Source: JAENWD01 sp963837165 (GTDB lineage: Bacteria; Acidobacteriota; Vicinamibacteria; Vicinamibacterales; JAENWD01). From it: a DNA stretch of 64,000 nucleotides. The position numbers and the translations under genes were made by a program. Below the pieces are notes generated by a model that was given only the letters and a program-made list of their open reading frames with translations, was not told the DNA's origin and did not search any database. Below are positions 54,186 to 62,845 of the stretch, in pieces. The DNA lies in contig CAWIMD010000011.1 in the NCBI GenBank assembly GCA_963837165.1, positions 88,047 to 152,046 on the forward strand. The letters are read 5' to 3'. Each line of letters starts with the position of its first letter. The stretch's first letter is position 1.

Positions 54186-55385
54186 CCGGCCCCCGATCGC
54201 GGTTCTCGTGGCCGCCGTTCGTCCGCGTCCTCACCGTCATCGCAGTGCTCGGCGGGGTCTCCGCGCTCATCCGCCTGGTCCTCGGGCTCGGATCCACGAC
54301 GAACCTCAACGACGGCTACCCCTGGGGCCTGTGGATCGCCGGCGACGTGGTGGTCGGCACCGCGTTGGCCACCGGCGGGTACGCGCTCGCGCTCCTCGTC
54401 TACATCCTCAACCGCGGCCGCTACCATCCGCTCGTCCGGCCCGCCATTGTCGCCAGCGCGCTCGGCTACTCGCTGGCCGGCCTGGCCGTGGCCCTCGACG
54501 TGGGCCGCTGGTGGACCGTCTGGAAGGTGCCGCTCTTCTTCTGGCGCTGGAACCTCCATTCGGTCCTGCTGGAAGTGGCGCTCTGCATCATGGCCTACAC
54601 CGTGGTGCTCTGGATCGAGGCCTCGCCCGCCTTCCTCGATCGCGCGGCGGCAAGCGGTCCCGCGTGGCTGCGGCCCTACGCGGCGCGCGCCGGCGAGCTG
54701 CTCGATCGCGCGCTCCTCTGGATCGTCGCTGCCGGCATCCTGCTGCCGACGATGCACCAGTCGAGCCTCGGGTCGCTGATGTACCTGGCCGGGCCGCGGC
54801 TGCACGAGCTCTGGCGCACGCCGTTCCTGCCGCTGCTCTACCTGCTGTCGGCGATCGGCATGGGGTACGCCGTGGTGCTGCTCGAGTCGATCCTGTCCAA
54901 CCGCCTCTACGGGCGGAAGCCGGACATCGCCATGCTCGGCGGGACTGGGGCTGGCCCTCGTCCCCGTGATGGGAGCCTACCTGCTCGTGCGCGTCGGCGA
55001 CCTGGCCTGGCGCGGCGTGCTGGGATCGCTCGCCTCGCTGGACGTCTTCAGCGTGATGACCTGGGCGGAGCTGGCGCTCGTCGCCGCGCCCGCCGTGATG
55101 ATCTGGCAGGGACGCAGGCGGCCCCGCCTCGGTACGCTGACGCGCGCGGCGCTGCTGATGCTGGCCGCCGGCACGGTCTACCGGTTCGATACCTACCTGC
55201 TGGCCTTCCAGCCGGGCGCGCACTGGTCGTACTTCCCCGGCGTGCTCGAGATCTCCGTCACCGCCGGGATCTTCTCGTTCGAAGTGCTGGCGTACATCAC
55301 CATCGTCCACTGGTTCCCCGCCCTCCGCGCCGAGGCGATCCCGTCCGGCGCCCGTGAGGCCCACGCCGCCGGGAGGCACGCATGA
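54182..55385 (+). CDS. hybB: Hydrogenase quinone-reducing membrane subunit HybB (NrfD family), frameshifted
   Basis: NrfD-type membrane protein with about ten helices, for example VLTVIAVLGGVSALIRLVLG, PWGLWIAGDVVVGTALATGG and the HSVLLEVALCIMAYTVVLWI segment. It should deliver H2-derived electrons to the quinone pool. The frame breaks at about 54944: after DIAMLGG the frame reads TGAGPRP, whereas dropping one A from GGGACTGG gives LGLALVPVMGAYLLVRVG. The rest is then intact to the stop at 55385, which overlaps the large-subunit ATG by 4 bp. It is therefore one gene with a one-base insertion, real or from assembly. If real, the hydrogenase would lack its quinone link. Confidence 0.85.
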
Positions 55386-57082
55386 GCACCACCGTCACGA
55401 TCGATCCGGTCACCCGCATCGAGGGCCACCTGCGCATCGATGCGGAGGTGGAGGGTGGCGTCGTGAAACGCGCCTGGTCCTCCGGACAGATGTTCCGTGG
55501 CATCGAGCGGATCCTGGTGGGGCGCGACCCGCGCGAGGCCTGGCTCTTCACGCAGCGGTTCTGCGGGGTCTGCACCACGGTGCATGCCATCGCGTCGGTG
55601 CGCGCCGTCGAGAACGCGCTGCAGCTGGAGATCCCGGTCAACGCGCAGTACATCCGCAACCTGATCCTGATCGCGCACGGCATGCACGACCACATCGTGC
55701 ACTTCTACCAGCTCGCCGCGCTCGACTGGGTGGACGTGCCGTCCGCGCTCTCGGCCGATCCGGCCAAGGCGTCGACGCTGGCCGAGACGCTCTCGGACTG
55801 GCCCGGCAACGGCCGGCTCCAGCTGGCGGCCGTGCAGGAGCGGGTGAAGGGCTTCGTCCAGAAAGGGCAGCTCGGCATCTTCACAAACGGCTACTGGGGC
55901 CACCCGGCCATGAAGCTGCCGCCCGAGGTGAACCTGCTGGCCGTGGCGCACTACCTCGAGGCGCTCGAGTACCAGCGCACGGTCAACCAGGTGGTCGCCA
56001 TCCTGGGCTCGAAGACGCCGAACATCCAGAACCTGGCGGTCGGCGGCGTGGCCAACGCGATCAATCTCGACAACGAGGCCACGCTGAACATGCAGAAGCT
56101 CTACCACGTGCACGAGCTGTTCGCGAAGGTCGCCGGCTTCGTCGAGAAGGTCCTGATTCCGGACGTGTGCGCCGTGGCCGCGCTGAATGCGGACTGGTTC
56201 GGGCACGGCCGCGGCGTGACCAACTATCTCGCGACGCCGGACCTGCCGACCGACAGCCCGGCCACGGCGTTCGACCTCCCCGGCGGCACGATCCTGGACG
56301 GCAACCTCGCCGGCGTGCACCCGATCACGCGCTGGGACGATCCCTACGTGCGCGACAACGTGGCCGAGAACGTCAGCCACGCCTGGTACGAAGGCGGCGC
56401 GACCCACCATCCATGGGAAGGCGAGACGAACCCGAACTACACCGGCTACCAGAGCGGCTCCAAGTATTCCTGGGTCAAGGCCCCGCGGTTCGACAAGCGG
56501 GTGATGCAGGTCGGCCCGCTGGCACAGGTGCTGGTCGGGTACGCGCAGGGGCATGCCCTCACCAAGAAGTGGGCGGACCGCGCCCTGGCCACCGCCGGCA
56601 GCCTCGTCGGGCATCCCGTCGGGCCCGAGGTGCTCCACTCGACGCTCGGACGGATCGCCGCGCGCGCCATCAGGACGGCGGTGCTGAGCGACCTCGCGCT
56701 GAAGCACTGGCAGCTGCTCGTCGAGAACATCGGCCGCGGCGACACGGCCATCTTCAACCCGCCCACGTTCCCGAAAGGCGAGATCCGCGGCTTCGGTCTG
56801 CACGAGGCGCCGCGGGGGCTGCTGTCGCACTGGGTGGTGATCGAAAACGGCGTCATCAAGAACTACCAGGCGGTCGTCCCGTCCACCTGGAATGCCGGCC
56901 CGCGCGACGATCACGACCAGCCCGGCCCGTATGAGGCCTCGCTCGTCGGCAACCCCGTGGCAAATCCGGAACTGCCGCTCGAGCTGCTGCGGACCGTGCA
57001 CTCGTTCGATCCGTGCCTGGCGTGCGCGATCCACACGGTGGACGTGCACGGGCGGGAAGTCGCGAAAGTCAGAGTGCTGTAA
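55382..57082 (+). CDS. hybC: [NiFe] hydrogenase large subunit, group 1
   Basis: This 566-residue catalytic subunit oxidises H2 at a NiFe(CN)2CO site. N-terminal ligands are in RFCGVCTTVHA (about 59-69) and C-terminal ones in DPCLACAIH (about 543-551). A 15-residue C-terminal peptide (TVDVHGREVAKVRVL) follows the His and is to be cut by the HybD protease encoded next. Other group-1 features are VTRIEGHLRI at the start and IFTNGYWGHPAM. Export is by hitch-hiking on the small subunit's Tat signal. A repeat-containing 87-bp spacer separates it from the protease gene. Confidence 0.96.
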   Translation: MSTTVTIDPVTRIEGHLRIDAEVEGGVVKRAWSSGQMFRGIERILVGRDPREAWLFTQRFCGVCTTVHAIASVRAVENALQLEIPVNAQYIRNLILIAHGMHDHIVHFYQLAALDWVDVPSALSADPAKASTLAETLSDWPGNGRLQLAAVQERVKGFVQKGQLGIFTNGYWGHPAMKLPPEVNLLAVAHYLEALEYQRTVNQVVAILGSKTPNIQNLAVGGVANAINLDNEATLNMQKLYHVHELFAKVAGFVEKVLIPDVCAVAALNADWFGHGRGVTNYLATPDLPTDSPATAFDLPGGTILDGNLAGVHPITRWDDPYVRDNVAENVSHAWYEGGATHHPWEGETNPNYTGYQSGSKYSWVKAPRFDKRVMQVGPLAQVLVGYAQGHALTKKWADRALATAGSLVGHPVGPEVLHSTLGRIAARAIRTAVLSDLALKHWQLLVENIGRGDTAIFNPPTFPKGEIRGFGLHEAPRGLLSHWVVIENGVIKNYQAVVPSTWNAGPRDDHDQPGPYEASLVGNPVANPELPLELLRTVHSFDPCLACAIHTVDVHGREVAKVRVL

Positions 57083-57112
57083 CGGGTTCGCTGGTTCCCG
57101 GTTCCCCAGTTC

Positions 57113-57155
57113 GTGTTCGTCCCTTTGTGTCCTTTGTGCCTTTGTGTTTTCCCGT
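57113..57155. repeat. CACAAAGG-type minisatellite (reverse orientation)
   Basis: Degenerate tandem TTTGTGTCC/TTTGTGCC units lie between the hydrogenase large subunit and its protease. In the other orientation the unit is close to the GAACACAAA repeat that encodes the HypD tail at 61684-61787. Confidence 0.8.
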
Positions 57156-57169
57156 CTTTGTGGACCGAT

Positions 57170-57733
57170 ATGCAGATTCGTGTTCTGGGGCTCGGCAACG
57201 TGCTGATGGGCGACGACGGGTTCGGGCCGCACCTGGTCGAGCGGCTCCTGTCGGGGTACGACTGCGGACCGGGCGTGAGCCTGCTCGACGCGGGCACGCC
57301 GGGCCTGGACCTGCTGCCGTTCGTCCTCGACGCGGACGCCCTGATCTTCGTGGACACGGTCCGTGACGACGGCGCGCCGGGAACCCTCCGGCGGTACGGC
57401 CCCGACGTGCTGATGCGCACGGCCTCCGCCATCCGGCTCGGGCCGCACGATCCGGGTGTCGGCCACGCGCTGGCGCTGCGAGCGCTCGTCGGTCCCGCGC
57501 TGGCGTACGTGAGCCTGGTCGGCGTTGTCCCCGAGCGTGTCTCTCTGGGCCCCGGGCTCTCTCCCGACGTCCTCGCAGCGGTCGATGCCGCCATCGAGCT
57601 CATCGCCGGGGACGTCAGGGCGGCCGGCGGCTGTCTCGAACGCCGGCACGGAGCCGAGGCGTCCATCCCGTGGTGGGAACGGCCCGCCGCCGGCGGACCG
57701 GAAGTCGCGCGAACTATTCCGCCGCGATCGTGA
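57170..57733 (+). CDS. hybD: [NiFe] hydrogenase maturation endopeptidase
   Basis: This 187-residue protease (HybD/HyaD/HoxM type) removes the C-terminal peptide of the large subunit after nickel insertion. Ni-sensing residues are in LGLGNVLMGDDGFG (Glu normally at this site reads as Asp here), LLDAGTPGLDL (Asp) and GVVPERVSLGPGLSP. A His in RLGPHDPGVGHAL completes the likely metal site. The C-terminal tail after about residue 150 is longer than in E. coli HybD (164 residues). An upstream in-frame ATG at 57113 is translation of the minisatellite and is not used. Confidence 0.9.
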   Translation: MQIRVLGLGNVLMGDDGFGPHLVERLLSGYDCGPGVSLLDAGTPGLDLLPFVLDADALIFVDTVRDDGAPGTLRRYGPDVLMRTASAIRLGPHDPGVGHALALRALVGPALAYVSLVGVVPERVSLGPGLSPDVLAAVDAAIELIAGDVRAAGGCLERRHGAEASIPWWERPAAGGPEVARTIPPRS

Positions 57734-57806
57734 GCCATCCCCCGGCTCCATCCGTGCGCAGACCGCGCACTGGCCTGATCGACCGGCAATCCCGCGTCCG
57801 ACTGCC

Positions 57807-57822
57807 TGGCACCTGACTTGCC
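57807..57822 (+). promoter_or_regulatory. sigma-54 promoter of the hyp maturation operon
   Basis: TGGCACCTGACTTGCC is a near-perfect -24/-12 element with GG and GC 10 bp apart. Transcription would start near 57833, about 117 nt before hypF. It lies in the only sizeable gap (57734-57949) of the hydrogenase region, so the maturation genes likely form a second sigma-54 operon. Confidence 0.7.
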
Positions 57823-57949
57823 TCCTGGAGGGTGACCGGGCCAGAGCCAGCGACGGCCGGAATCTCGGGGGGCCCTGCACCCATTCGTCCTCCTCCCCCG
57901 ACTCCGGGCCGGTCCTCGACGGCCCGGTCATTTCATTTCAGGCGGGCAG

Positions 57950-60220
57950 ATGGAAGGACGACATATCGAAATCCGCGGCATCGTCCAGGGCGTCGGTTTC
58001 CGGCCCTGGGTCTACCGGCTGGCCCATGACGCCGCGCTGACCGGGCGAGTGCGAAACGAGTCGGCCGGTGTCGCGATTGACGCCTTCGGGCCGGCCGACG
58101 CACTCGACCGGTTCGTGCGCGACCTCGGCGCGGCGGCGCCTCCGGCGGCGGTCATCGAGAGCCTCGAGTGCATGGCCATCCCGCCCGAAGCGCTGGACGG
58201 CTTCGCCATCGTCGGCAGCCGGACGAGCGCCGAACGGCACGTCTCCATCCCGCCGGACCTGGCCACCTGCGCGGAGTGCCTGGCCGAGATCCGCGATCCG
58301 GCGAATCGCCGCTACCGCTACCCCTTCACCAACTGCACGAACTGCGGGCCGCGCCTCACGATTGCCGACGACGTGCCCTACGACAGGGCGGCGACGTCCA
58401 TGCGGGCCTTCACCATGTGCCCGAGATGCCGGGCGGAGTACGAGGACCCGGGAGACCGGCGGTTCCATGCACAGCCGAATGCGTGCCCGTCGTGCGGGCC
58501 ACGCCTGCGCGCCGTGCTGGCCGACGGCACGGCGCTCCGCACACCGGACGCGGTCCGCACCGCGGCCGCCTGGATTGCCGCGCGGCAGATCGTCGCGGTC
58601 AAGGGGCTGGGCGGCTTTCATCTCGCCTGCGATGCGACCAACGACGGCGTCGTGACCGAGCTCCGGCGACGCAAGCGCCGCGACGAGAAGCCCTTCGCGG
58701 TGATGGTGGACTCGCTCGAGACGGCCGAGCGTCTGGCGGTGCTGACCGATGCCGAGCGGGCGCTGCTGACGAGCGTGGAGCGGCCGATCGTCCTGGCCGA
58801 GCGGCGGCCGGATGCCCCGCTGGCCTCGATGGTGGCGCCGTTCAGCTCGCGCGTCGGCCTGTTGCTTCCGTATACGCCGCTTCACCACCTGCTCCTCGCC
58901 GACGCCCGGCGGCCGCTCGTGATGACGTCCGGGAACGTGTCCGACGAACCCATGGTGACCGGCAACGAGGACGCACGGCGGCGGCTGGGCCAGATCGCGG
59001 ATCTCTTCCTGGAGCACGATCGCCCGATCGTCACGCGCACGGACGACTCGATTGTCGCGGTCGTGGCGGGCGCGCCGACGGTCTTCCGCCGCTCGCGCGG
59101 CTACGTCCCGCGCGCGATCCGGCTGCAGAAGCCCGTGGCCCGGCCCGTCCTGGCCTGCGGCGCCCTGCTGAAGAACGTCGTGGCGGTCGCCAGCGGGCCC
59201 GACCTGGTGCCCGGGCCGCACGTGGGCGACCTCGAGAACGCCGAGGTCTATCGCGCCTATACCGAGGGGATCGAGCGGTTGCTTCGATTCCTCCGCGTCA
59301 CGCCGGCCGTCGTCGCCCACGATCTGCACCCGGACTATCTCTCGACGCATTTCGCGCTGGCGTATGCCGCCGAGACACGGGTCGCCGTCCAGCACCACCA
59401 CGCGCACGTCGTGAGCGCGATGGCCGAGCACGGCATCGAGGGACCGGTGATCGGCGTCGCCTACGACGGCACGGGGCTCGGCACCGACGGCACCGCCTGG
59501 GGCGGCGAGATCCTCGTGGCCGACGCGGCCCGGTTCACGCGCGCCGCCACGACGCGGCCCCTGCCGCTGCCGGGCGCCGACGTCGCGATCCGGCAGCCCT
59601 GGCGGCTCGCGATCGCGGCGCTGGACGAGGCCTTCGACGGGGAGCCGCCCATCGACGAGCTGGCCGTCTTCGCGGCCATTGCCGTCCGCGATCGCGCCAT
59701 CGTCCGGAAGATGGCCGTCGAGCGGCTGAACACGCCGATGGCGCACGGCATCGGACGCTTCTTCGACCTCGCCGGAGCGCTCGTGCTGGGCCGGCCGAAG
59801 GCGGCCTATGAAGGGCAGCTCGCCATCGAGCTCATGGAGCTCGCCGCGCCGGCCGAGGACGGCAGCTACCCGTTCGCCGTCGTTCCCGGCACCGAGGACG
59901 TCCAGTGGCAGCTGGACCTGCACCCGGCAATCCGGCGTCTCGCGCTGGACGTCACGGCCGGCGTCCCGGGCCCGATCGTGGCTGCGCGCTTCCACAACAC
60001 CATCGCACGCGCGACCGCGACCGTGGTGAGAGCGGTGGCCGGATCGGTCGGCGAGCTGCCGGTCGTGCTGACTGGCGGGTGCTTTCAGAATCGGCGGCTC
60101 ACGGAGTCGATCGCGGCGTCGCTCGCGGATCTCCGCCTGGTGCTGCACCGGCGCGTGCCGCCCGGCGACGGCGGCATCGCGGTGGGTCAGGCCGTGATAG
60201 CGGATCGCCTCACGAGGTGA
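57950..60220 (+). CDS. hypF: Carbamoyltransferase HypF
   Basis: This 756-residue enzyme makes the carbamoyl group that becomes cyanide on the NiFe iron. Domains in order: acylphosphatase (GIVQGVGFRPWVYRLAHDA, 1-90) and two zinc fingers (CAECLAEIRDP, CTNCGPRLTI, CPRCRAEYEDPG, CPSCGPRLR; 105-185). Next come a YrdC-like domain (KGLGGFHLACDATN, about 200-390) and the Kae1-like C-terminal domain with the HHHAHVVSAMAEHG metal site, YDGTGLGTDGTAWGGE and LTGGCFQNRRL. Length is standard. First gene of the hyp operon; 14 bp from hypC. Confidence 0.96.
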   Translation: MEGRHIEIRGIVQGVGFRPWVYRLAHDAALTGRVRNESAGVAIDAFGPADALDRFVRDLGAAAPPAAVIESLECMAIPPEALDGFAIVGSRTSAERHVSIPPDLATCAECLAEIRDPANRRYRYPFTNCTNCGPRLTIADDVPYDRAATSMRAFTMCPRCRAEYEDPGDRRFHAQPNACPSCGPRLRAVLADGTALRTPDAVRTAAAWIAARQIVAVKGLGGFHLACDATNDGVVTELRRRKRRDEKPFAVMVDSLETAERLAVLTDAERALLTSVERPIVLAERRPDAPLASMVAPFSSRVGLLLPYTPLHHLLLADARRPLVMTSGNVSDEPMVTGNEDARRRLGQIADLFLEHDRPIVTRTDDSIVAVVAGAPTVFRRSRGYVPRAIRLQKPVARPVLACGALLKNVVAVASGPDLVPGPHVGDLENAEVYRAYTEGIERLLRFLRVTPAVVAHDLHPDYLSTHFALAYAAETRVAVQHHHAHVVSAMAEHGIEGPVIGVAYDGTGLGTDGTAWGGEILVADAARFTRAATTRPLPLPGADVAIRQPWRLAIAALDEAFDGEPPIDELAVFAAIAVRDRAIVRKMAVERLNTPMAHGIGRFFDLAGALVLGRPKAAYEGQLAIELMELAAPAEDGSYPFAVVPGTEDVQWQLDLHPAIRRLALDVTAGVPGPIVAARFHNTIARATATVVRAVAGSVGELPVVLTGGCFQNRRLTESIAASLADLRLVLHRRVPPGDGGIAVGQAVIADRLTR

Positions 60221-60234
60221 CGAGGAGGACGGCA

Positions 60235-60612
60235 ATGTGTCTGGGCGTGCCCGGCCGGATCGTGCGAGTGGACGGGGATGAAGCCACGGTGGACTTCTGG
60301 GGCGTGACGCGGACCGTCCGGCTGGAGCTCGTGGACCAGCCCGTCGCGCCCGGCGACTACATCCTCAACCACGTCGGCTTCGCCATCCGGCGCATTCCCG
60401 AGGAGGACATCGGCGGCACGCTCGCGCTGTACGAAGAGCTGCTGCGCGAGGCCGGCGGCGGCGATCTGATGGCGGCCGACGTCCGCGGCGAGCTGGACGC
60501 GACGTGCAGCGCCGCCCTGCACGCCCGCAATCAGGCAGGCCTGAAGGCCTGCGCTACACATGACCGCGAGGACGACTCATGTCCGATCTGCCGGCCGACG
60601 TCCGCGAGCTGA
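60235..60612 (+). CDS. hypC: Hydrogenase maturation chaperone HypC with repeat-derived tail
   Basis: HypC starts MCLGVPGRIVRVDGDEA with the essential Cys2 and contains the conserved PGDYILNHVGFAI. The family is normally 75-95 residues; here the frame continues to 125. From about residue 100 (NQAGLKACATHDRED) the sequence is a translation of the REP-like palindrome at 60535-60557 and of the hypD start region. It overlaps hypD by 34 bp. HypC carries the Fe(CN)2CO unit with HypD and delivers it to the large subunit. The start is fixed by GAGGAGG. Confidence 0.92.
   Translation: MCLGVPGRIVRVDGDEATVDFWGVTRTVRLELVDQPVAPGDYILNHVGFAIRRIPEEDIGGTLALYEELLREAGGGDLMAADVRGELDATCSAALHARNQAGLKACATHDREDDSCPICRPTSAS
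60535..60557. repeat. REP-like palindrome inside hypC
   Basis: GCAGGCCTGAAGGCCTGC followed by GCTAC, read in frame as QAGLKACA in the HypC tail. It lies about 20 bp before the hypD ATG, where a hairpin could affect hypD translation. Confidence 0.9.
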
Positions 60613-61802
60613 AGTTCCGCGATCCGCGGCGTGCCGGGGGGCTGGCGGCGGCCCTCGAGCGCCTGGCGGCGGAGCTGCCGGCGCCGATCACGCTGATGCA
60701 CGTCTGCGGGAGCCATGAGCAGGCCATCGCGCGCTACGGGCTGCGCTCGGTCCTGCCGGCCGAGATCCGCGTGTCCATGGGGCCGGGATGCCCGGTCTGC
60801 GTCACCGACATGCCCGAGGTGGACGAGGCCGTCGCGCTCGCACGCCAGGGCGTGCACGTGGCGACCTACGGCGACATGCTGCGCGTGCCCGGCTCGCGGA
60901 TGTCGCTCATGGACGCGCGCGCGGAGGGCGGCCACGTCCACGTCGTGTACGGGATCGAGCAGGCGGTCGCGCTGGCGCGCGGCACCGATGCCGAGGTGGT
61001 CTTCTTCGCGACCGGCTTCGAGACGACGGCCGTCACGACCGCCTCGGCGCTGCTCAGGACGCCGCCGCCGAACTTCTCGGTCCTCTCGGCGCACAAGTAC
61101 ATCCTGCCGGCCATGGAGATCGTGGTGCAGGTGCCGGGCACGGCGATCGCCGGCTTCCTCGCCGCGGGCCATGCGGCCACGATCACGGGCTCCGCCATCT
61201 TCGAGCCGTTCGCGGCTGCGCATCGCCGCCCGGTCGTCGTCGCCGGCTTCGAGCCGCTCGACATCCTCGCGGCGCTGGTACGGCTCGTCGAGCTGGTGCG
61301 CGACGGCGAGCCCCGCGTAGTGAACATGTTCCCGCGCTGTGTCACCCGCGCCGGCAACCTGCGCGCGCAGGAGCAGCTCTGGCGCGTGTTCGAGCTCACG
61401 TCGGGCCACTGGCGCGGCATCGCCGAGATCCCCGACGGCAACATGCGACTCAAGCCCGAGTGGGCCCACTACGACGCGCGCCGCCGGTTCGACATCGACC
61501 TGGCCGGCTTCAGGGATGGCCTGCCGCCCTCGCTGGTGGAGCAGTGCGTGTGCGGCGGGATCATGACCGGCCTCAAGTCGCCGGTGGACTGCCCGCTCTT
61601 CGGCGAGGCCTGCACGCCCGAGATGCCGGTCGGCGCGTGCATGGTCAGCAGCGAGGGGGCGTGCCGCATCTGGCACGAATACGGCGGGGAACACGAAGAA
61701 TACAAGGAACACAAAGAACACAAAGAACACAAAGAACACAAAGGGCACAAAGAACACGAAGGGCACGAAGGGCACGAGCAACCCTCAGGAGCACGGCCAT
61801 GA
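60579..61802 (+). CDS. hypD: Hydrogenase maturation scaffold HypD with His-rich tail
   Basis: HypD is the Fe-S scaffold on which Fe(CN)2CO is built with HypC. Family motifs: MHVCGSHEQAIARYG, MGPGCPVCVTDMPE, FFATGFETTAVTTAS and the C-terminal Cys set CVCGGIMTGLKSPVDCPLFG, GEACTPEMPVGAC. The canonical protein ends near residue 368 (IWHEY). Another 39 residues follow, made of EHK/GHE triplets with nine His. They are encoded by a nine-base DNA repeat that stays in frame. The stop overlaps the hypE ATG. Whether the tail binds nickel or is neutral cannot be told from sequence. Confidence 0.93.
   Translation: MSDLPADVRELKFRDPRRAGGLAAALERLAAELPAPITLMHVCGSHEQAIARYGLRSVLPAEIRVSMGPGCPVCVTDMPEVDEAVALARQGVHVATYGDMLRVPGSRMSLMDARAEGGHVHVVYGIEQAVALARGTDAEVVFFATGFETTAVTTASALLRTPPPNFSVLSAHKYILPAMEIVVQVPGTAIAGFLAAGHAATITGSAIFEPFAAAHRRPVVVAGFEPLDILAALVRLVELVRDGEPRVVNMFPRCVTRAGNLRAQEQLWRVFELTSGHWRGIAEIPDGNMRLKPEWAHYDARRRFDIDLAGFRDGLPPSLVEQCVCGGIMTGLKSPVDCPLFGEACTPEMPVGACMVSSEGACRIWHEYGGEHEEYKEHKEHKEHKEHKGHKEHEGHEGHEQPSGARP
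61684..61787. repeat. In-frame 9-bp minisatellite in hypD
   Basis: Units of GAACACAAA/GAACACAAG/GGGCACGAA run in phase with the hypD frame and encode Glu-His-Lys or Gly-His-Glu triplets. The related CACAAAGG array at 57113-57155 is intergenic. Confidence 0.9.
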
Positions 61803-62845
61803 AGTCGAAGGTGACGGTTCGGGACGAGCGCATCGGGCTGAAGCACGGCGCCGGCGGTCGTTCGATGCGCGCGCTCATCGAGGGCGTGCTCACGGCCGGC
61901 CTGATCGACGACGCCAGGTCGCCGGATCTCGTGGGCCTCGAAGCGATGGACGACGGCGCGGCCATGAGGATCGGCGACCAGTGGCTCGTGGTCACCACCG
62001 ACTCGCACGTCGTCCACCCCGTGTTCTTCCCGGGCGGCGACATCGGGCGCCTGGCCGTGTCGGGCACCGTGAACGATCTCGCGATGATGGGGGCCACGGC
62101 GGTCCTCGGCCTCTCGGTGGCCATGATCCTCGAGGAGGGGTTCCCCCGCGAGGCGCTGGTCCGCATCCAGCAGTCGCTGCGCGCGACCGCTCATGAAGCC
62201 GGCGCACGTGTCGTCACGGGCGACACGAAGGTGATGGGGCACGGCGAGCTCGACGGCATCGTGCTCAACACGACCGGGTTCGCGCTGACCGATCACCTCG
62301 TGCGCGACTCGGGGCTGCAGCCCGGCGATCGGCTCATCGTGACCGGCACGATCGGGGATCACGGGCTGGCGGTGATGTCGGCACGCCACCAACTGGCGCT
62401 CGAGGGCGACCTGCGCTCCGACGTGGCGCCGCTGAACGGCCTGATCCGGTGTGCGCTCGACGCGGCGCCGGGCATGGTCGCGGCCATGAAGGACCCGACA
62501 CGCGGAGGCCTGGCGTCGGCGCTGCACGAGATGGCCGGCAAGGCGCGGGTCGGAGTGGTGCTGTTCGAGCCCGCCCTGCCGATCTCGGCGGAAGTGAGGG
62601 CCGCCGGCGAGCTGCTTGGCATCGACCCGCTGCTGGTCGCCAACGAAGGCAAGGCGATCCTGGGCGTGCGCCCGGAAGCGGCCGACGCGGTGCTCGCCGC
62701 GCTGCGCGCGCACCCGCTGGGCCGCCACGCGTCGATCGTGGGCGAGGTGATAGCCGACGCGCCAGGCGCGGTGGTGCTGGACACGGGCTTCGGCCGGCGG
62801 CGGGTGCCCGAGCCCGACGGCGAGCTGCTGCCGAGGATTTGCTAG
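61799..62845 (+). CDS. hypE: Hydrogenase maturation dehydratase HypE
   Basis: This 348-residue PurM-like enzyme dehydrates the thiocarboxamide on its own C-terminal Cys to thiocyanate, the source of the CN ligands. The start region KHGAGGRSMRALIEGV, ATP site GDIGRLAVSGTVNDLAMMGA, TGDTKVMG and KDPTRGGLASALHEMA are typical. The protein ends PRIC, giving the required terminal Cys. ATGA overlap with hypD and one-base overlap with the hypA start. Confidence 0.95.
   Translation: MKSKVTVRDERIGLKHGAGGRSMRALIEGVLTAGLIDDARSPDLVGLEAMDDGAAMRIGDQWLVVTTDSHVVHPVFFPGGDIGRLAVSGTVNDLAMMGATAVLGLSVAMILEEGFPREALVRIQQSLRATAHEAGARVVTGDTKVMGHGELDGIVLNTTGFALTDHLVRDSGLQPGDRLIVTGTIGDHGLAVMSARHQLALEGDLRSDVAPLNGLIRCALDAAPGMVAAMKDPTRGGLASALHEMAGKARVGVVLFEPALPISAEVRAAGELLGIDPLLVANEGKAILGVRPEAADAVLAALRAHPLGRHASIVGEVIADAPGAVVLDTGFGRRRVPEPDGELLPRIC

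Noticed and set aside
57113..57169. Cys-containing N-terminal extension of HybD
   Set aside because: It is translation of the TTTGTG minisatellite; the conserved protein begins MQIRVLGLGN at 57170.
59905..60234. 110-codon extension before HypC
   Set aside because: Overlaps the hypF end out of frame; HypC must begin with Met-Cys at 60235, which has a GAGGAGG site.
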